The position numbers were made by a program, and so were the translations under genes. Below, one piece after another: positions 1-10,565 of a DNA stretch of 64,000 bases. Source of the stretch: Diatrype stigma (Eukaryota > Ascomycota > Sordariomycetes > Xylariales > Diatrypaceae). The DNA lies in the NCBI GenBank assembly GCA_022225965.2, contig JAKJXP020000138.1, positions 1 through 64,000 of the forward strand, written 5' to 3'. The stretch's first letter is position 1. The number at the start of each line of letters is the position of its first letter. The notes below the pieces were generated by a model. The model was not told the DNA's origin. It ran no database searches and was given only the letters and a program-made list of their open reading frames with translations.

Positions 1-2388
1 TTTTTCTTTGTCCTGACACCACATGCTTCAAGAATGCCAATACCTAACATGAAAATGCTAACATAACAACCACTGATATATGGAATGTAGCCACTGCTTG
101 TAACACGGAATGTAACACAACACTTGCTTCTATTATACCTACCGCCTTGATGAATCATACCCCGGTCCTACAAGAAGCTGTGTGTCATGATCAAACAATC
201 ATACCAGCCATCTCACAAGCACGTTTGCAGCTCCCACTCAATGTTGTGGCAGAGGTTATGGCTGTTTATAGGATATATCCAGTCGCTGCTCTAACACTAC
301 CAGACACCTTGGCTGCTGGCATATACAAGCTACTCCTTGTAGTGATGATATAGATCTATACTAGCCAGACTATACACCATCATGGCCTCACCGCCGCCAT
401 GTGAAAATCTGATTAAATGTAAGAGCTGGCTGGCTCCTATATACATTGAATATTGGCGGTACGAGACGTAGTTGGGTTAGCGCCGAGTCTCCGAGGTACA
501 ACTCAGAGTTGATAGTACTACCTCAGGCTGTTGTATGAATAGAATACCGCATCCGAACCACCCTACCGAGCTATCTTCCGAGAACTGTCTAATACCGAAA
601 GGGGTCCATATACGAACAAAAACGAGGTCAACGAGGAACAATCAGTTCCCACGGTGGATGCGCCATTACGACGGACCCTCTGCTGCTTGGTAGCGTTTAT
701 GAGTGTATCATATGCAGGTGAAAGACTCCTTTCCGAGCGTTAAACACAATCAAACCCACGCAATATACAAGCTAACAGGCAACGTGCGTAGGGGATTAAG
801 CAATTGATTATGCGTAAGCAGGAAGCCTACCGAAATAAGAGTGCGGGAAGAATGCGGGATGGGGATGAAAAGATGGGCTATTTAAAGTGGCCTTACTTGA
901 AAATCCTGGTTTCATCAGCCAGCTGCGGAAGATCGTCCTGATGATGACTAAAACCCGGATCTGCTTCCCAAACAGTGACCAGCTCAAGTAATGGATGGTG
1001 CAGCCCAGACACCATGAAGAACAGGCGGGTGATATCTTGGGTAATGAATAGTCAAGCAACCAAAGGTCCAAGCCTTGCCTCATGGCTACATCCCACCAAC
1101 TCAGTGATGGATAATTCTCACAGTCACAGGTAGACCAAATACGTAAAACCCATAGCATGTAGAAAAGCTGGATGAGCATGTGCAGCGCAAGAGAGACGTT
1201 ATACTAGTGTGCGGACGCAGATGCGGCTCAACTAAGCCCGATAGGTGATTTTACATCGGGCCCCCCTGAAGCGATTGATAAGATCGAGAATGCTGGTTGG
1301 TGAACCCCCTGGACCCGGAGCACATGGTGACGCTAAGAAATCTGATATGATGCCACGGTCCACGGGGGCCAGGGGGGAAGCTCCCTCCCGATACCGGCGA
1401 TAATCGGAAGACGCCGTCGTTTGCCTTCAGAACGAATCACATGTCCGGATGGGGGAAAGTATGGATAGAAAGGGTTAACGAGATGTTATAATGACGCCTT
1501 TACAGCTCACGGAAACCCGAAGTCCGAATGGTATGATGCGTATGGTTCCTGATGCAATAGGGGCATTGGCTGTGCACAACCGGCGAGAATGGCCTGATAA
1601 GATTTTACGGGACAGCTGGACTAGGCGGGAGAAAGATGTAGAAGCCGAAAGCAATTCTACGATAAGGCTGAACCCACTATCGTGAGATACGGAAGAAGGG
1701 CCAGCGCAGCCGGCTGGTCAGCGTGTCCAGCGTGTCCAGCGGACAGAGAAAGCCTGGATCCACAGGTGGGGCCAGATATTTTATCATATTTTAGTTGCTG
1801 AGTTCCATTACTATGTAGTCATTACCACCGGCCAGCAACGGGCTATATTTCCACCGTACATCTCGAGTTGCAGCGCATCAGTGATGGTGTAGCCGCGAGT
1901 GCCCAACCCCTGGATTGCCAGGTGTATGTGAGTTTTTGGTTGTGAGTGGTTGTGGGTGTATATAGTATATACAATCCCATATACACATGTCCGAAAGTAG
2001 CCTATGCGTGTATGTGTGTATGTACCTGATGTGGTGAGCGGTTTGTAATCGTTGCCGTGGGCTGCGTGGGTAGTTAGGTAGGTAGGTTTTGTACATACAT
2101 AGTAGGTAGGTAACTACCTAGGTACTAGGCCTAGGGTATCCTATGTGGGCATCCTAAGGCGGTGCGTGGGTGCATGGCAGCAAGTGCAGGAAGCCCGCCA
2201 TCAGGACATAAATTTAAGGTTTCCGTACGGGTCGTCATCAACCCGCCTACGACTTCTTCACTCTCCTACCTACACCACCCAAACGAACAACCAAACAACC
2301 TGAACCGGCATTCCATTTCTGCTCTTCCTCTGCATCTTTCTCTCATATTAGAGCATCAGAACAGATCACTACCATCACCACCACCACC
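1..2388. other. Gene-free left edge and peroxiredoxin promoter region
   Basis: No ORF here resembles a recognisable protein. Between about 800 and 1180 the minus strand has a 123-codon ORF with protein-like segments that jump between two frames (a readable stretch ends at a TAA near 898), so it may be a decayed gene, but no family is recognisable. The last few hundred bases before 2389 are pyrimidine- and CCACC-rich, as expected for a fungal promoter and leader. Confidence 0.5.
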
Positions 2389-3306
2389 ATGACTGAGGCC
2401 TTCGTTCAGCGTCCCGCTCCCGGATTCACCGCCACCACCGTCCTGCCCGACGGCGAGTTTAAGGATGTCTCCCTCTCTGACTACAAGGGCAAATGGTTAG
2501 TAAAGGCACCGGGTGAAGCAGCTCATCTTCATCCGAACCCCATTCTCTGCTTTGTCCCTCGCCTCCGCACCCATAGTCATTGCCCTCATACATCATCCAC
2601 CATCGACCCAATGCAACTCACGTCCCCTCCATCTTCTTCTTATCACGCAATCACCGCCCCACTACCAATCATCACGACCCAGCGCCTAAACCGAGCATCC
2701 GCCAACCACGAATATGAACTTTCTTCCTAACTCTCCCCTTCTTCTCCCCACATTAGGGTCGTTCTCCTTTTCTACCCGCTAGACTTCACCTTCGTGTGCC
2801 CGACCGAGATCCTGAGCTTCAACGACGCGCTCCCGCAGTTCGAGGCGGTGAACACGGTGGTGCTCGGCGTGTCGACAGACTCGCACTTCTCGCACCTGGC
2901 GTGGGCGCAGCAGCCGCGGAAGCAGGGCGGCCTGGGCCCCGACCTGAAGCTGCCCCTCGTGGCCGACAAGAACCAGGCCATCTCGCGCAAGTACGGCGTG
3001 CTGCTCGAGGACCAGGGCGTCGCGCTGCGGGGCCTGTTCATCATCGACCCCAACGGCGTGCTGCGCCAGATCACCGTCAACGACCTGCCCGTCGGCCGCT
3101 CCGTCGACGAGACCCTCCGCCTCGTCCAGGCATTCCAGTTCACCGACCAGTACGGCGAGGTCTGCCCCGCCAACTGGCAGGCCGGCTCCAAGGGCATGAA
3201 GGCCGACCCCAAGGGCTCGCTCGAGTACTTCGCCTCTCAGTCCAACGGCAACGGCGCCGCTGCCGATGGCAACAAGCGCCCGCGTGTCGACGCCATGGTC
3301 GAGTAA
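2389..3306 (+). CDS. Typical 2-Cys peroxiredoxin (thioredoxin peroxidase, Tsa1/Prx1 class)
   Basis: Reduces hydrogen peroxide and organic peroxides in the cytosol using thioredoxin. Exons are 2389-2495 and 2757-3306, giving 218 aa; the GTTAGT...TTAG intron restores [19 protein letters not shown]. The peroxidatic Cys is C50 (in FVCPTE) and the resolving Cys is C172 (in GEVCPANW). The GGLG motif (93-96) and the YF motif (193-194) that mark hyperoxidation-sensitive eukaryotic 2-Cys enzymes are both present. After YF there is an extra tail of about 24 residues rich in Asn, Gly and Ala that contains KRPR. The ATG follows a CCACC-rich leader, which supports this start. The gene is convergent with SEC27. 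The family call is firm; the role of the tail is unknown. Confidence 0.95.
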
Positions 3307-4703
3307 GAAGACTTACTTACCTGCCTATTGCTGCATAGCACAGCAGCGGGGCAAATGAGAAGGAAAGCAAATGAGTACGTACGTGTGATGATCCTGTAAT
3401 TAGACCTTTAGACACCCATAGACCATAGAGCTCCATAGAGTAGAGTGGCGGGGTGTTCGCAATACGACCTTGATGATGATTGCGAGAGAAATGAGAAGAG
3501 ATGTCAAGACAACTAAATATCTATGTATTCCCCTCATGCAAGATGTCGTAGAAGTATATCGATCGCCAAGCTTTTTGGAGAAGGCTGTGTGGCCAACCGG
3601 CATTTGGTTTGCACTACTGACCTACCTTGATTGCATCCATCCAGACTTCCATATCTGTACTGGGCACGTATATGAAGGATTCTGGCCAATAGCTAGCTGA
3701 ATCCCTACCTAATCGAGTATTTGTGTATCCCATGCCTTCCTTGGCTGGGCTGAACTTCGTGCGGGGGAAGGTATGCGGAGTAACCAGGACCCGGGGGCCC
3801 GGGCTGGAGCTGTTGTAAGGTAATGGAGGAGTTTGCTGATGATGATCTGTTGCTATATTTATCTTTGTGGTAAGTAAGCCTCACCTCCAATCGACCAATC
3901 GACACTGCGTGACGTGCGTACCAAGATAGTTGCGCTATGCCATGTCGTTATACCTAGCCTACTCACAATAATAAACACGCCAGCAGGGAGGGGATTCCTT
4001 CATATACGGTCATCATCCCTCATCCATCGCGGAATTTGTAACCCTAGCAGCTGGATCTCCTAGCGAGGTACTGAGTTAGATCTTCTGCCATCTGTCTCTC
4101 CGCACCTCGGGGAAACCATTGATTCAGCGACGAAATCATTCTTCTTCTTCGCTTCCCATGCCATAATGAGGTAGGAGAAAAAAAAGAAAGAAAAAAAAAA
4201 AAAAAAACCACTAGATATGGGGTTGCTGTAACATTGAGAAAGGGGAGGACATCTAAACTATACGGGCGGCTGCGGCACGGGAACAAGTGTTGTATAAGTA
4301 AAGAGGGGAATGCCAGTCATACCAGTAAGTGCTCAATTCCTCATGGAGACTCTTTTATAGTGACAGTGACATTTGCCAAGTTCATATGGATATCATTTCA
4401 TTGCTTTTTCTATGTCTCACGTCTTCCTTTTCATTTGATTGTCATCGTCATTTATCGTTGGAGCGGCTCCAAGCCAAGTGGTCATGCGACATATCATTTC
4501 CCCCTTTTCCATTTCCACCTGCTCTCTCCCGCCCACACTATTTCCCGCGAGACAGACAACAGAGACCGACAGACAATGAACACCCGGTACAGTATCATCT
4601 CATCTCATCTCGTGTCATCTCAGTTCATTCATCTATCGATATCTTCCTTCTTTAACCCCCCCCCCCCCCTTTCCTTTACCCCCTTTTTTATTACTAAGTT
4701 ACT
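3307..4703. other. Convergent intergenic region between peroxiredoxin and SEC27
   Basis: Holds the 3' regions of two tail-to-tail genes. It contains an A-rich run near 4180-4206, a run of 14 C near 4657-4672 and a CT-rich stretch leading into the SEC27 stop codon. No credible gene is seen. Confidence 0.6.
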
Positions 4704-7700
4704 TTACTCCTCTTCCTCTTCCTCTTCTTCTTCCTCCTCTTCCTCCTCCTCCTCTGCCTCCTCTACCTCTCCCTCCTCACCATTAGCACCCTTCTCTGCC
4801 GCTGCCGCTGCTGATTCATCGTTGGCAACACCGCCACCCTCCTTCTCCAGCCTCAGCCACTCGTCCCACTCCGGGAACAGGTCGTCGTCCTCGACTGGGA
4901 CGCCGATCACCTTGGCAACACGGCCTTTCTTGTTCTTCTCGAGGTTCTCCTTCCATCCCTTGACGGCACCAACAGCCAAGCTCGGCTGGTAGGTCTGAGC
5001 GAATAGCACCGCTTCCGCTAGTCGGTTGGTGTTGGTCAGGATCTCTACGCAGCCGGCCGTGTCACCCAGGATCCACTTGCTCGTGAACGCGACATTGTGG
5101 GCCCCCGCCTCTTGCGCTTGTGCGGCGAGAGCGGCGAGGCCATCCTTGTTCGACGTGCTTGAGTGGATCAGCAGGAGGGAGCCGAGGTCCTTGGCGTGCG
5201 TGAAGCACTCGGTCGCCAGGGCCACGTCCCAGGCGGCGAGGGCCGCGTCGCCTACCGTCTTCCACTTGTGGTCGATGTCGGCCTCCCGCGCCAGTTCAAG
5301 GGCGATGTCGAGCTGGTGTAGGGCTAGTGCTAGCTCGAATTTGTGTTCTGGGTCGGTGGCCACTTCGAGCGCTAGCTCCTTGTGCCCTTGTCCTTCGAGG
5401 AAGCGAGCGATCTTGTTGAGCTGGTCGGCAGGAACATTCGGTAATAACTCAGTAGCCGTCTCCATGTCGCCTCGAAGGACCAAGGTCTGATACTCCAGAA
5501 CCGGCAGAGAAAGAGCAAAGGATGTGATGTTGACATCCTTATCGGCAAGGTATATCCGCGAGTCTCGCTGGATGTAGCCGAGGACATACAAGGGCTGATC
5601 GAAGTGGGAGACAGTGTAGGTCTGGTCGCCTACCAGGTAGTTGAGACGGTTTGTGTTGTTGGTGTAGATGAAGCAATCTCCAACCCACACGCCTGTCCGT
5701 ACGCTGTATAGTGGATTAGTCAGAAGCACACATGGCAGATAGGGCGGCCAGCTTTTCACTCACCTCTCGGGGATGTCGGTGATAACCTCAAAGGCAGCCT
5801 CGACACCGTCTTCCTCGATCTGGTCCTCCTGAGCAGCCTCGAGATAATTTTCCCGCGAGTACCGTAGCACGTAGAAGGTGTCATCACAGGCCAGGGTGAC
5901 CAGCTCTCCGCTCTCGGACCAGTAGACCTCTCTCGGTTCGACCTCAATTCGTCGGACAAGACCACCAGTTGCCCAGTCATAGAAGCTGACACCACCCTGA
6001 CCCTTAACACCCAAGAGAACACCGCCCGTCAACCCCTCAGCCTGGAAAGGGATGTCCAATCCTCCCTGCTTCTCAGTAAAGTTCTTGTATACTTTGACCG
6101 AAGTGGACGATTCCCGAATGGCGTAGTCGTTGCTGTTCTCTTTGGTGGCCCACACGAAGTCCAACGCGGATCCGAAGGCCTTGTTTCGCCAGGCCAGAGC
6201 TGTGTAGATGATATACTCGCCATCTCCACAAACCGCAACGAACCGTCCGTTAGGTGAGTGGATGAGAGTGGAGGGGTAAACCTCGCAGGTGCCGAGCTCC
6301 TTGGTGGGAAGTGTGATGGGTTCGTTATCCTTGACGGCATCTGTAGTCCAATTAGCTCACACGCTCATCACTGAGAAGTGGGAGATTCCCGTACCGCCGC
6401 TCTTGATAATGGACGAGAGTACTTCGTTGTGTCTCGCCCAGATGAGCTTGCCAGAACCATCAATGGACACAGCAGGCTCTTCTCGACCTAGCTTCACCAC
6501 CACGGCTCCGTCATCGAAACCCACAGCAACACCCTGCTTTCCCCTCTGGTAGGAGACACACCAGGCCCGCTCCAAGCCGTAGTTAAGTGACTGTTCGAAG
6601 CGGTAGGTGTTGGAATGCCATATCCTGATCGTACCCTGTATGGATTGTTAGTATCTAATACTCACTTTGACCCTCGCGGGCACTCGTGGAAACTTGTGGG
6701 CAGCGGATAATAGACCTACATCCTCAGAACCTGATATGATAACCGGTAACTCGGGATGGTAGCAGGCGAACGAAACGTTATTCGTATGACCTTCCAGGGT
6801 GGCAATCAAGGATTTTGTGGTGTAATCCCAGACTTTGACCTGCATCAGATATCAGCGATATTCGAATCTAGACGTCTGTCACGAAGGGGTGGGGTGCAAT
6901 ACCGTTCTGTCGTCACTGGTGGTAAGAAGATATGGCTTGTCGGCGTGGGGATAGTAGTCAACATGATTGACACCCTTCGTCTCGTGCCTGTTCCGTTATG
7001 TCGAGTTAGCCTCATCACTCGTCGAAGACGGGGCAAAGAGGCGCTAGAGGTATCTGAACTCACGCTTCGAGTGTGAAGTTTGCCGTGGGAGATCCCAGAG
7101 ACCATATCTTGACTGTCCGATCCAAACAAGCCGAGGCGAAGGTGTTGGTATCCTTAGGGTTGATGGCGAGACCCATGACGTAGTGTGAATGTCCCTCGAA
7201 GACTTGGACACATTTCCAGCCTTTTTCCCAGTCGAATAGCTTGATGGTCATGTCATCCGAGGCGGTAAGAACAAAGGGTTGAGTAGGGTGTACGGCGATA
7301 GCTCGGATGTAGTCGGGATGGGCTTCGAAGGAGGTGATCTTCTCGGATGTGTTGTAGTTGTACACGCGCAGCTGGAAGTCATCGGAGCCACAGACGATCC
7401 AGTTCTTCCTGGCGACGAAGCGGCCAGCTCGAACGGGGACATCAGTGAGCTCGAAGGTCTTGACGATCTGCTGGGTCTCATAACTCCAGATATAGACATG
7501 ACCTTTACATCGCGTCTCTGTTAGCAGAAGGGCCTGTGAACAATCCACTAGCTACCTATTGACGAAGGCTGGGGCTGTCACAAGATGGGAGTGCGTACCG
7601 CTATAGAGGGTGGTGAGGATCCATGGCTCGTGAGGGTGGAAATCGATGCCTTGGAGAGACGGTCAGCATGGGGGCGCATATACACGATGCCCATTTGCCC

Positions 7701-7968
7701 AAGGGGCAGGACGAGTTGCAGTTTCAGGTACCTTTTACGCGCTCGCTGCGCGCAAAGAGCTGTCTCTGTGCATTTCCATTGGTATTAGCAAGAACCGTCC
7801 ATCCCCTGAATTCGAGAGCTTGATCAGCTCGCTCAGCTCGATCGGCTTGATTAGGGTCCCAATTAGGTGCATATTCCAGGATGCAGGATCCGGATGGTGC
7901 TACCCAACCCAAGCAAGACCAAGAAAGGGGAGGAGAGGTTATTCACCCACCTTTACATCCAGCCTCAT
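4704..7968 (-). CDS. SEC27: Coatomer subunit beta' (COPI coat, WD40 protein)
   Basis: A COPI coat subunit that binds dilysine cargo signals for Golgi-to-ER retrograde transport. Nine exons read on the minus strand: 7951-7968, 7732-7765, 7599-7649, 7064-7502, 6903-6987, 6720-6839, 6395-6635, 5764-6340 and 4704-5703. All phases close, giving 854 aa. The first exon encodes only MRLDVK, followed by [12 protein letters not shown] and HVYIWSYET, the invariant beta' start. WD40 repeats fill about residues 1-310 (for example [29 protein letters not shown] and [11 protein letters not shown]). The coatomer WD-associated and alpha-solenoid region follows, with [16 protein letters not shown] near its start. 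The protein ends in an acidic tail with 16 consecutive Glu (4707-4754). The 5' end is intron-dense, with coding exons of 18, 34 and 51 nt. Confidence 0.96.
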
Positions 7969-8084
7969 TTCGGCGGTGACTCGGCCCCAGATGCGCAATC
8001 AGCAGCAAGGGATTAGGATATTACACGTTGGCGGCCGGGCGACAGTGAATAGATTCCCGGCAATACTCGACGCAATAAGTTCGA

Positions 8085-8116
<32 letters not shown>

Positions 8117-8120
8117 TGGG
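8085..8120. repeat. TGTCGG hexanucleotide array upstream of SEC27
   Basis: Four TGTCGG units are followed by CGTCGG and a CGTGGG variant. It lies about 120 bp upstream of the SEC27 start codon and may be part of its promoter or leader. Confidence 0.8.
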
Positions 8121-8613
8121 TCGAAGTCGAAATCACACAAAACGCTCGCTGGGCAAGTTATAAACGATCGAGGGCTCGAGGTCGGTGCCAATTGCACTAC
8201 GAAGTAGTTATGGCCAGCGTTACGACCAGCGTCTTCGTACTGGCAGGGGGGCGTACGACTATTGAACTCTGGGGATTTCGGCCGAGGGTCGTCGTGTCGG
8301 TTCTCTTCCACGGTCTTCGTACAGGGACGGCTCGTGAAGCTGTTCAATATTGTTCTATAGTTCTGTAGTGCCGTTCTGTATGTAGTTCCGTTCTGTTGTC
8401 CCTATTTCGACACTTCAGCCCAAGTCCCAGGGTCAATCAAATCAATTGATGTGGTCTTATCGGAAATGGTGGGTCATATGCAAGTAACGGAGCAAAGCCA
8501 CTCCCAGCCTCAGCCTTAGTACCTAGGTACCGAGCTAGTTAGTCACAGGTACACTAGCTCATTCCAGCGCAGCTCCAGCCACATTGCCCATTAGGTAGGT
8601 ACCTACCTAGGTA

Positions 8614-8647
8614 CCATTGCCATTGCCCATTGCCCATTGCCCATTGC
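8614..8647. repeat. CCATTGC heptanucleotide array
   Basis: Nearly five tandem units of CCATTGC, the first shortened by one base. It is non-coding and sits next to a TACCTACCTAGGTACC palindromic element. Confidence 0.75.
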
Positions 8648-9365
8648 TAAGCCACATCACTTAGTGAACTCGTCAGCTCGTTCAGTCATCACTTGCACCC
8701 TCACCGACTCGCATCTGCACTAAACTTACGTAGTAGAGCAGAGAACACAGAGGCCTCTAACAAGAGCATTGCTGAAGGGCCTAACATATTATAAGCACTT
8801 GGTCAATAATGTCACACCGTGAGGTTTATGCGGATTTGAGAGTCGGCATAGCATATTCGATCGTACTTCTTACAGGCAATAAAAGTGATCAACCACATAC
8901 ACAAAACCGGTAGATACTTAAGTAGTCAATAGCATGATTACTTGGAAGCGGAATGCGGTCAAATATCGTGAACCAATATCATTTGTCATTTCTATTGGTC
9001 TATGTGCTCTTCAATTATCGCGAGATCATGCGGTCCGGCTGATATGACCTGGGTCCTGAGCAGCCAATCCCCCCCTGCATAGGCGAGAAGAATGATAAAA
9101 AGAAAACGCCCTGTTGGACCATGGTGTCTGAAGTCCTTCCGTATCATGATATCAAACGCCTTGACCCCATGCCATCTAATGATTCCCTAAGCATAATTCA
9201 TGTTCCTTTGCATTCATTCATCAGCATCGCATTGCATCGCATCGTAGCACGCTTCGCAGCATGGCAGCTGCAGTCGCAGATGCCGTCGCAATCGAGCTCG
9301 TCCCTTCATAGCTTTGGCATCTGATTCCTACACGTTTCTGCTGAAGTGGCCGGTTTTTGACCGAG

Positions 9366-10565
9366 TCACTCCTGGCTATCCGCCTGAACCTTCTTGACTA
9401 TGTCAACCACCTTGGGGTACAGCTTGTCCGAGGTGGAGAGACCGGTCACTTTCGTGACGACATCTTCGGCAGTGTTGTCCTTCATGATGGTGGCCAGCTC
9501 ATTGCTCTCGTCGTCACCCTCGACATTCTGGAAACGGAATGCCATCTCGGCAGCATTGAGCAGCGCCTTGGTGCTGAGCCCTCTCTCCTCAAGTTCGGCG
9601 GCCGGGCCAATGAACCGCTCCTTGCGGCCCAATTTTCGCAGTGGCGCCCGGCCGACTCGCTCGACGGCGTCGGCAAGGTAGGGGTTGCTGATACGGGCGA
9701 CGATCTTCTGCTTGTAGGCATCCTGCTCCTCCTTTGCGATACCATGCTTGGCGACAATGAGGGCAGCCGTCTCCGTGATGGCAGCAGCAACCTGGGCTCG
9801 GATGTCTGTGTCACGCATAGCATCATCGACGGTCTTCTTGTGTCGGTTGTATCCGTAGTATGCGGCCGTAGCGTGCGATGTGTTGACGGTGAAGAGCTTC
9901 CGCTCGATGAAAGGCTCCAAGTGGTCCGTCCACTTGATGCCCTCAATTGAGGGTCTCTCGGCCTTGGATGATGTCTTGATGTCCGATGTCGTGTCAAAGG
10001 GCTTCGACTCAACAACCCACTCGTAGAACTTCTCGAGGGTTACATCCAAACCAGCATTGGGATCCTGCGCAGGCACGATCCGGTCGATAGCCGAGTTGGC
10101 ATAGGCGGCTCTCTCGTAGTGGTCATCGAGGCGCTCGGCAGGCGTGTTGGTCTTGATGTGTTCGGCAAGGGCACTTGTGGCACCGATCATGTTCTCGCAG
10201 GCGATGACGGCCAGCGGCTTGAGATCGCTCGATCGCTTATCAATACCTTTGGCGATGACAGGGGCGATAAACTTCAGAATATTGGGTCCGACGGAGCAAG
10301 TGACGACATCAGCTGTGGAGATCTCGTCGATCAGCTCAGCCTCGTTGTGCTTAGAGTTGATGGCCCGGTAGTTGGTGATGACCTTCTCGTCCTTGCTGTC
10401 GACACCGACCTCCTTAACCTTGTATTGTGGGGTAGCGTTCAGGGCATCAACGACCTTGTCAACGACATCAGCAAAGACGACCTCGTAGCCGGACTCGTGA
10501 AGGAAGCAGGCAACAAAGCCACGGCCGATGTTGCCAGCGCCAAAGTGAACCGCCTTTTTGCCCAT
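9366..10565 (-). CDS. Mannitol-1-phosphate 5-dehydrogenase
   Basis: Interconverts fructose 6-phosphate and mannitol 1-phosphate with NAD(H) in the cytosol, feeding the fungal mannitol pool. A single exon encodes 399 aa, slightly longer than bacterial MtlD. The Rossmann motif [10 protein letters not shown] spans residues 8-17. The polyol-specific long-chain dehydrogenase signature [22 protein letters not shown] carries the catalytic-type K223, N228 and H231. ENMIGAT (124-130) is also typical. The ATG at 10565 immediately precedes the [11 protein letters not shown] strand, so the start is secure. Glucose-6-phosphate isomerase, which makes its substrate, lies about 34 kb away in the same window; this is probably coincidental. 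Confidence 0.96.
   Translation of the reverse strand: MGKKAVHFGAGNIGRGFVACFLHESGYEVVFADVVDKVVDALNATPQYKVKEVGVDSKDEKVITNYRAINSKHNEAELIDEISTADVVTCSVGPNILKFIAPVIAKGIDKRSSDLKPLAVIACENMIGATSALAEHIKTNTPAERLDDHYERAAYANSAIDRIVPAQDPNAGLDVTLEKFYEWVVESKPFDTTSDIKTSSKAERPSIEGIKWTDHLEPFIERKLFTVNTSHATAAYYGYNRHKKTVDDAMRDTDIRAQVAAAITETAALIVAKHGIAKEEQDAYKQKIVARISNPYLADAVERVGRAPLRKLGRKERFIGPAAELEERGLSTKALLNAAEMAFRFQNVEGDDESNELATIMKDNTAEDVVTKVTGLSTSDKLYPKVVDIVKKVQADSQE

Larger units (their letters stand above)
7969..9365. other. SEC27 upstream region and MPDH 3' flank
   Basis: No credible gene. It holds a TGTCGG hexamer array (8085-8120), a CCATTGC heptamer array (8614-8647) and TACCTAGGTA-type palindromes near 8520 and 8596. 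The part nearest 7968 should carry the SEC27 promoter and leader on the minus strand. The part nearest 9366 is the 3' flank of the mannitol dehydrogenase gene. Confidence 0.55.

Noticed and set aside
808..1179. 123-codon minus-strand ORF
   Set aside because: Protein-like pieces alternate between frames with no recognised family; treated only as a possible relic.
4234..4992. 252-codon plus-strand Ser-rich ORF
   Set aside because: Its Ser run is the complement of the SEC27 polyglutamate codons and the rest is 3' flank.
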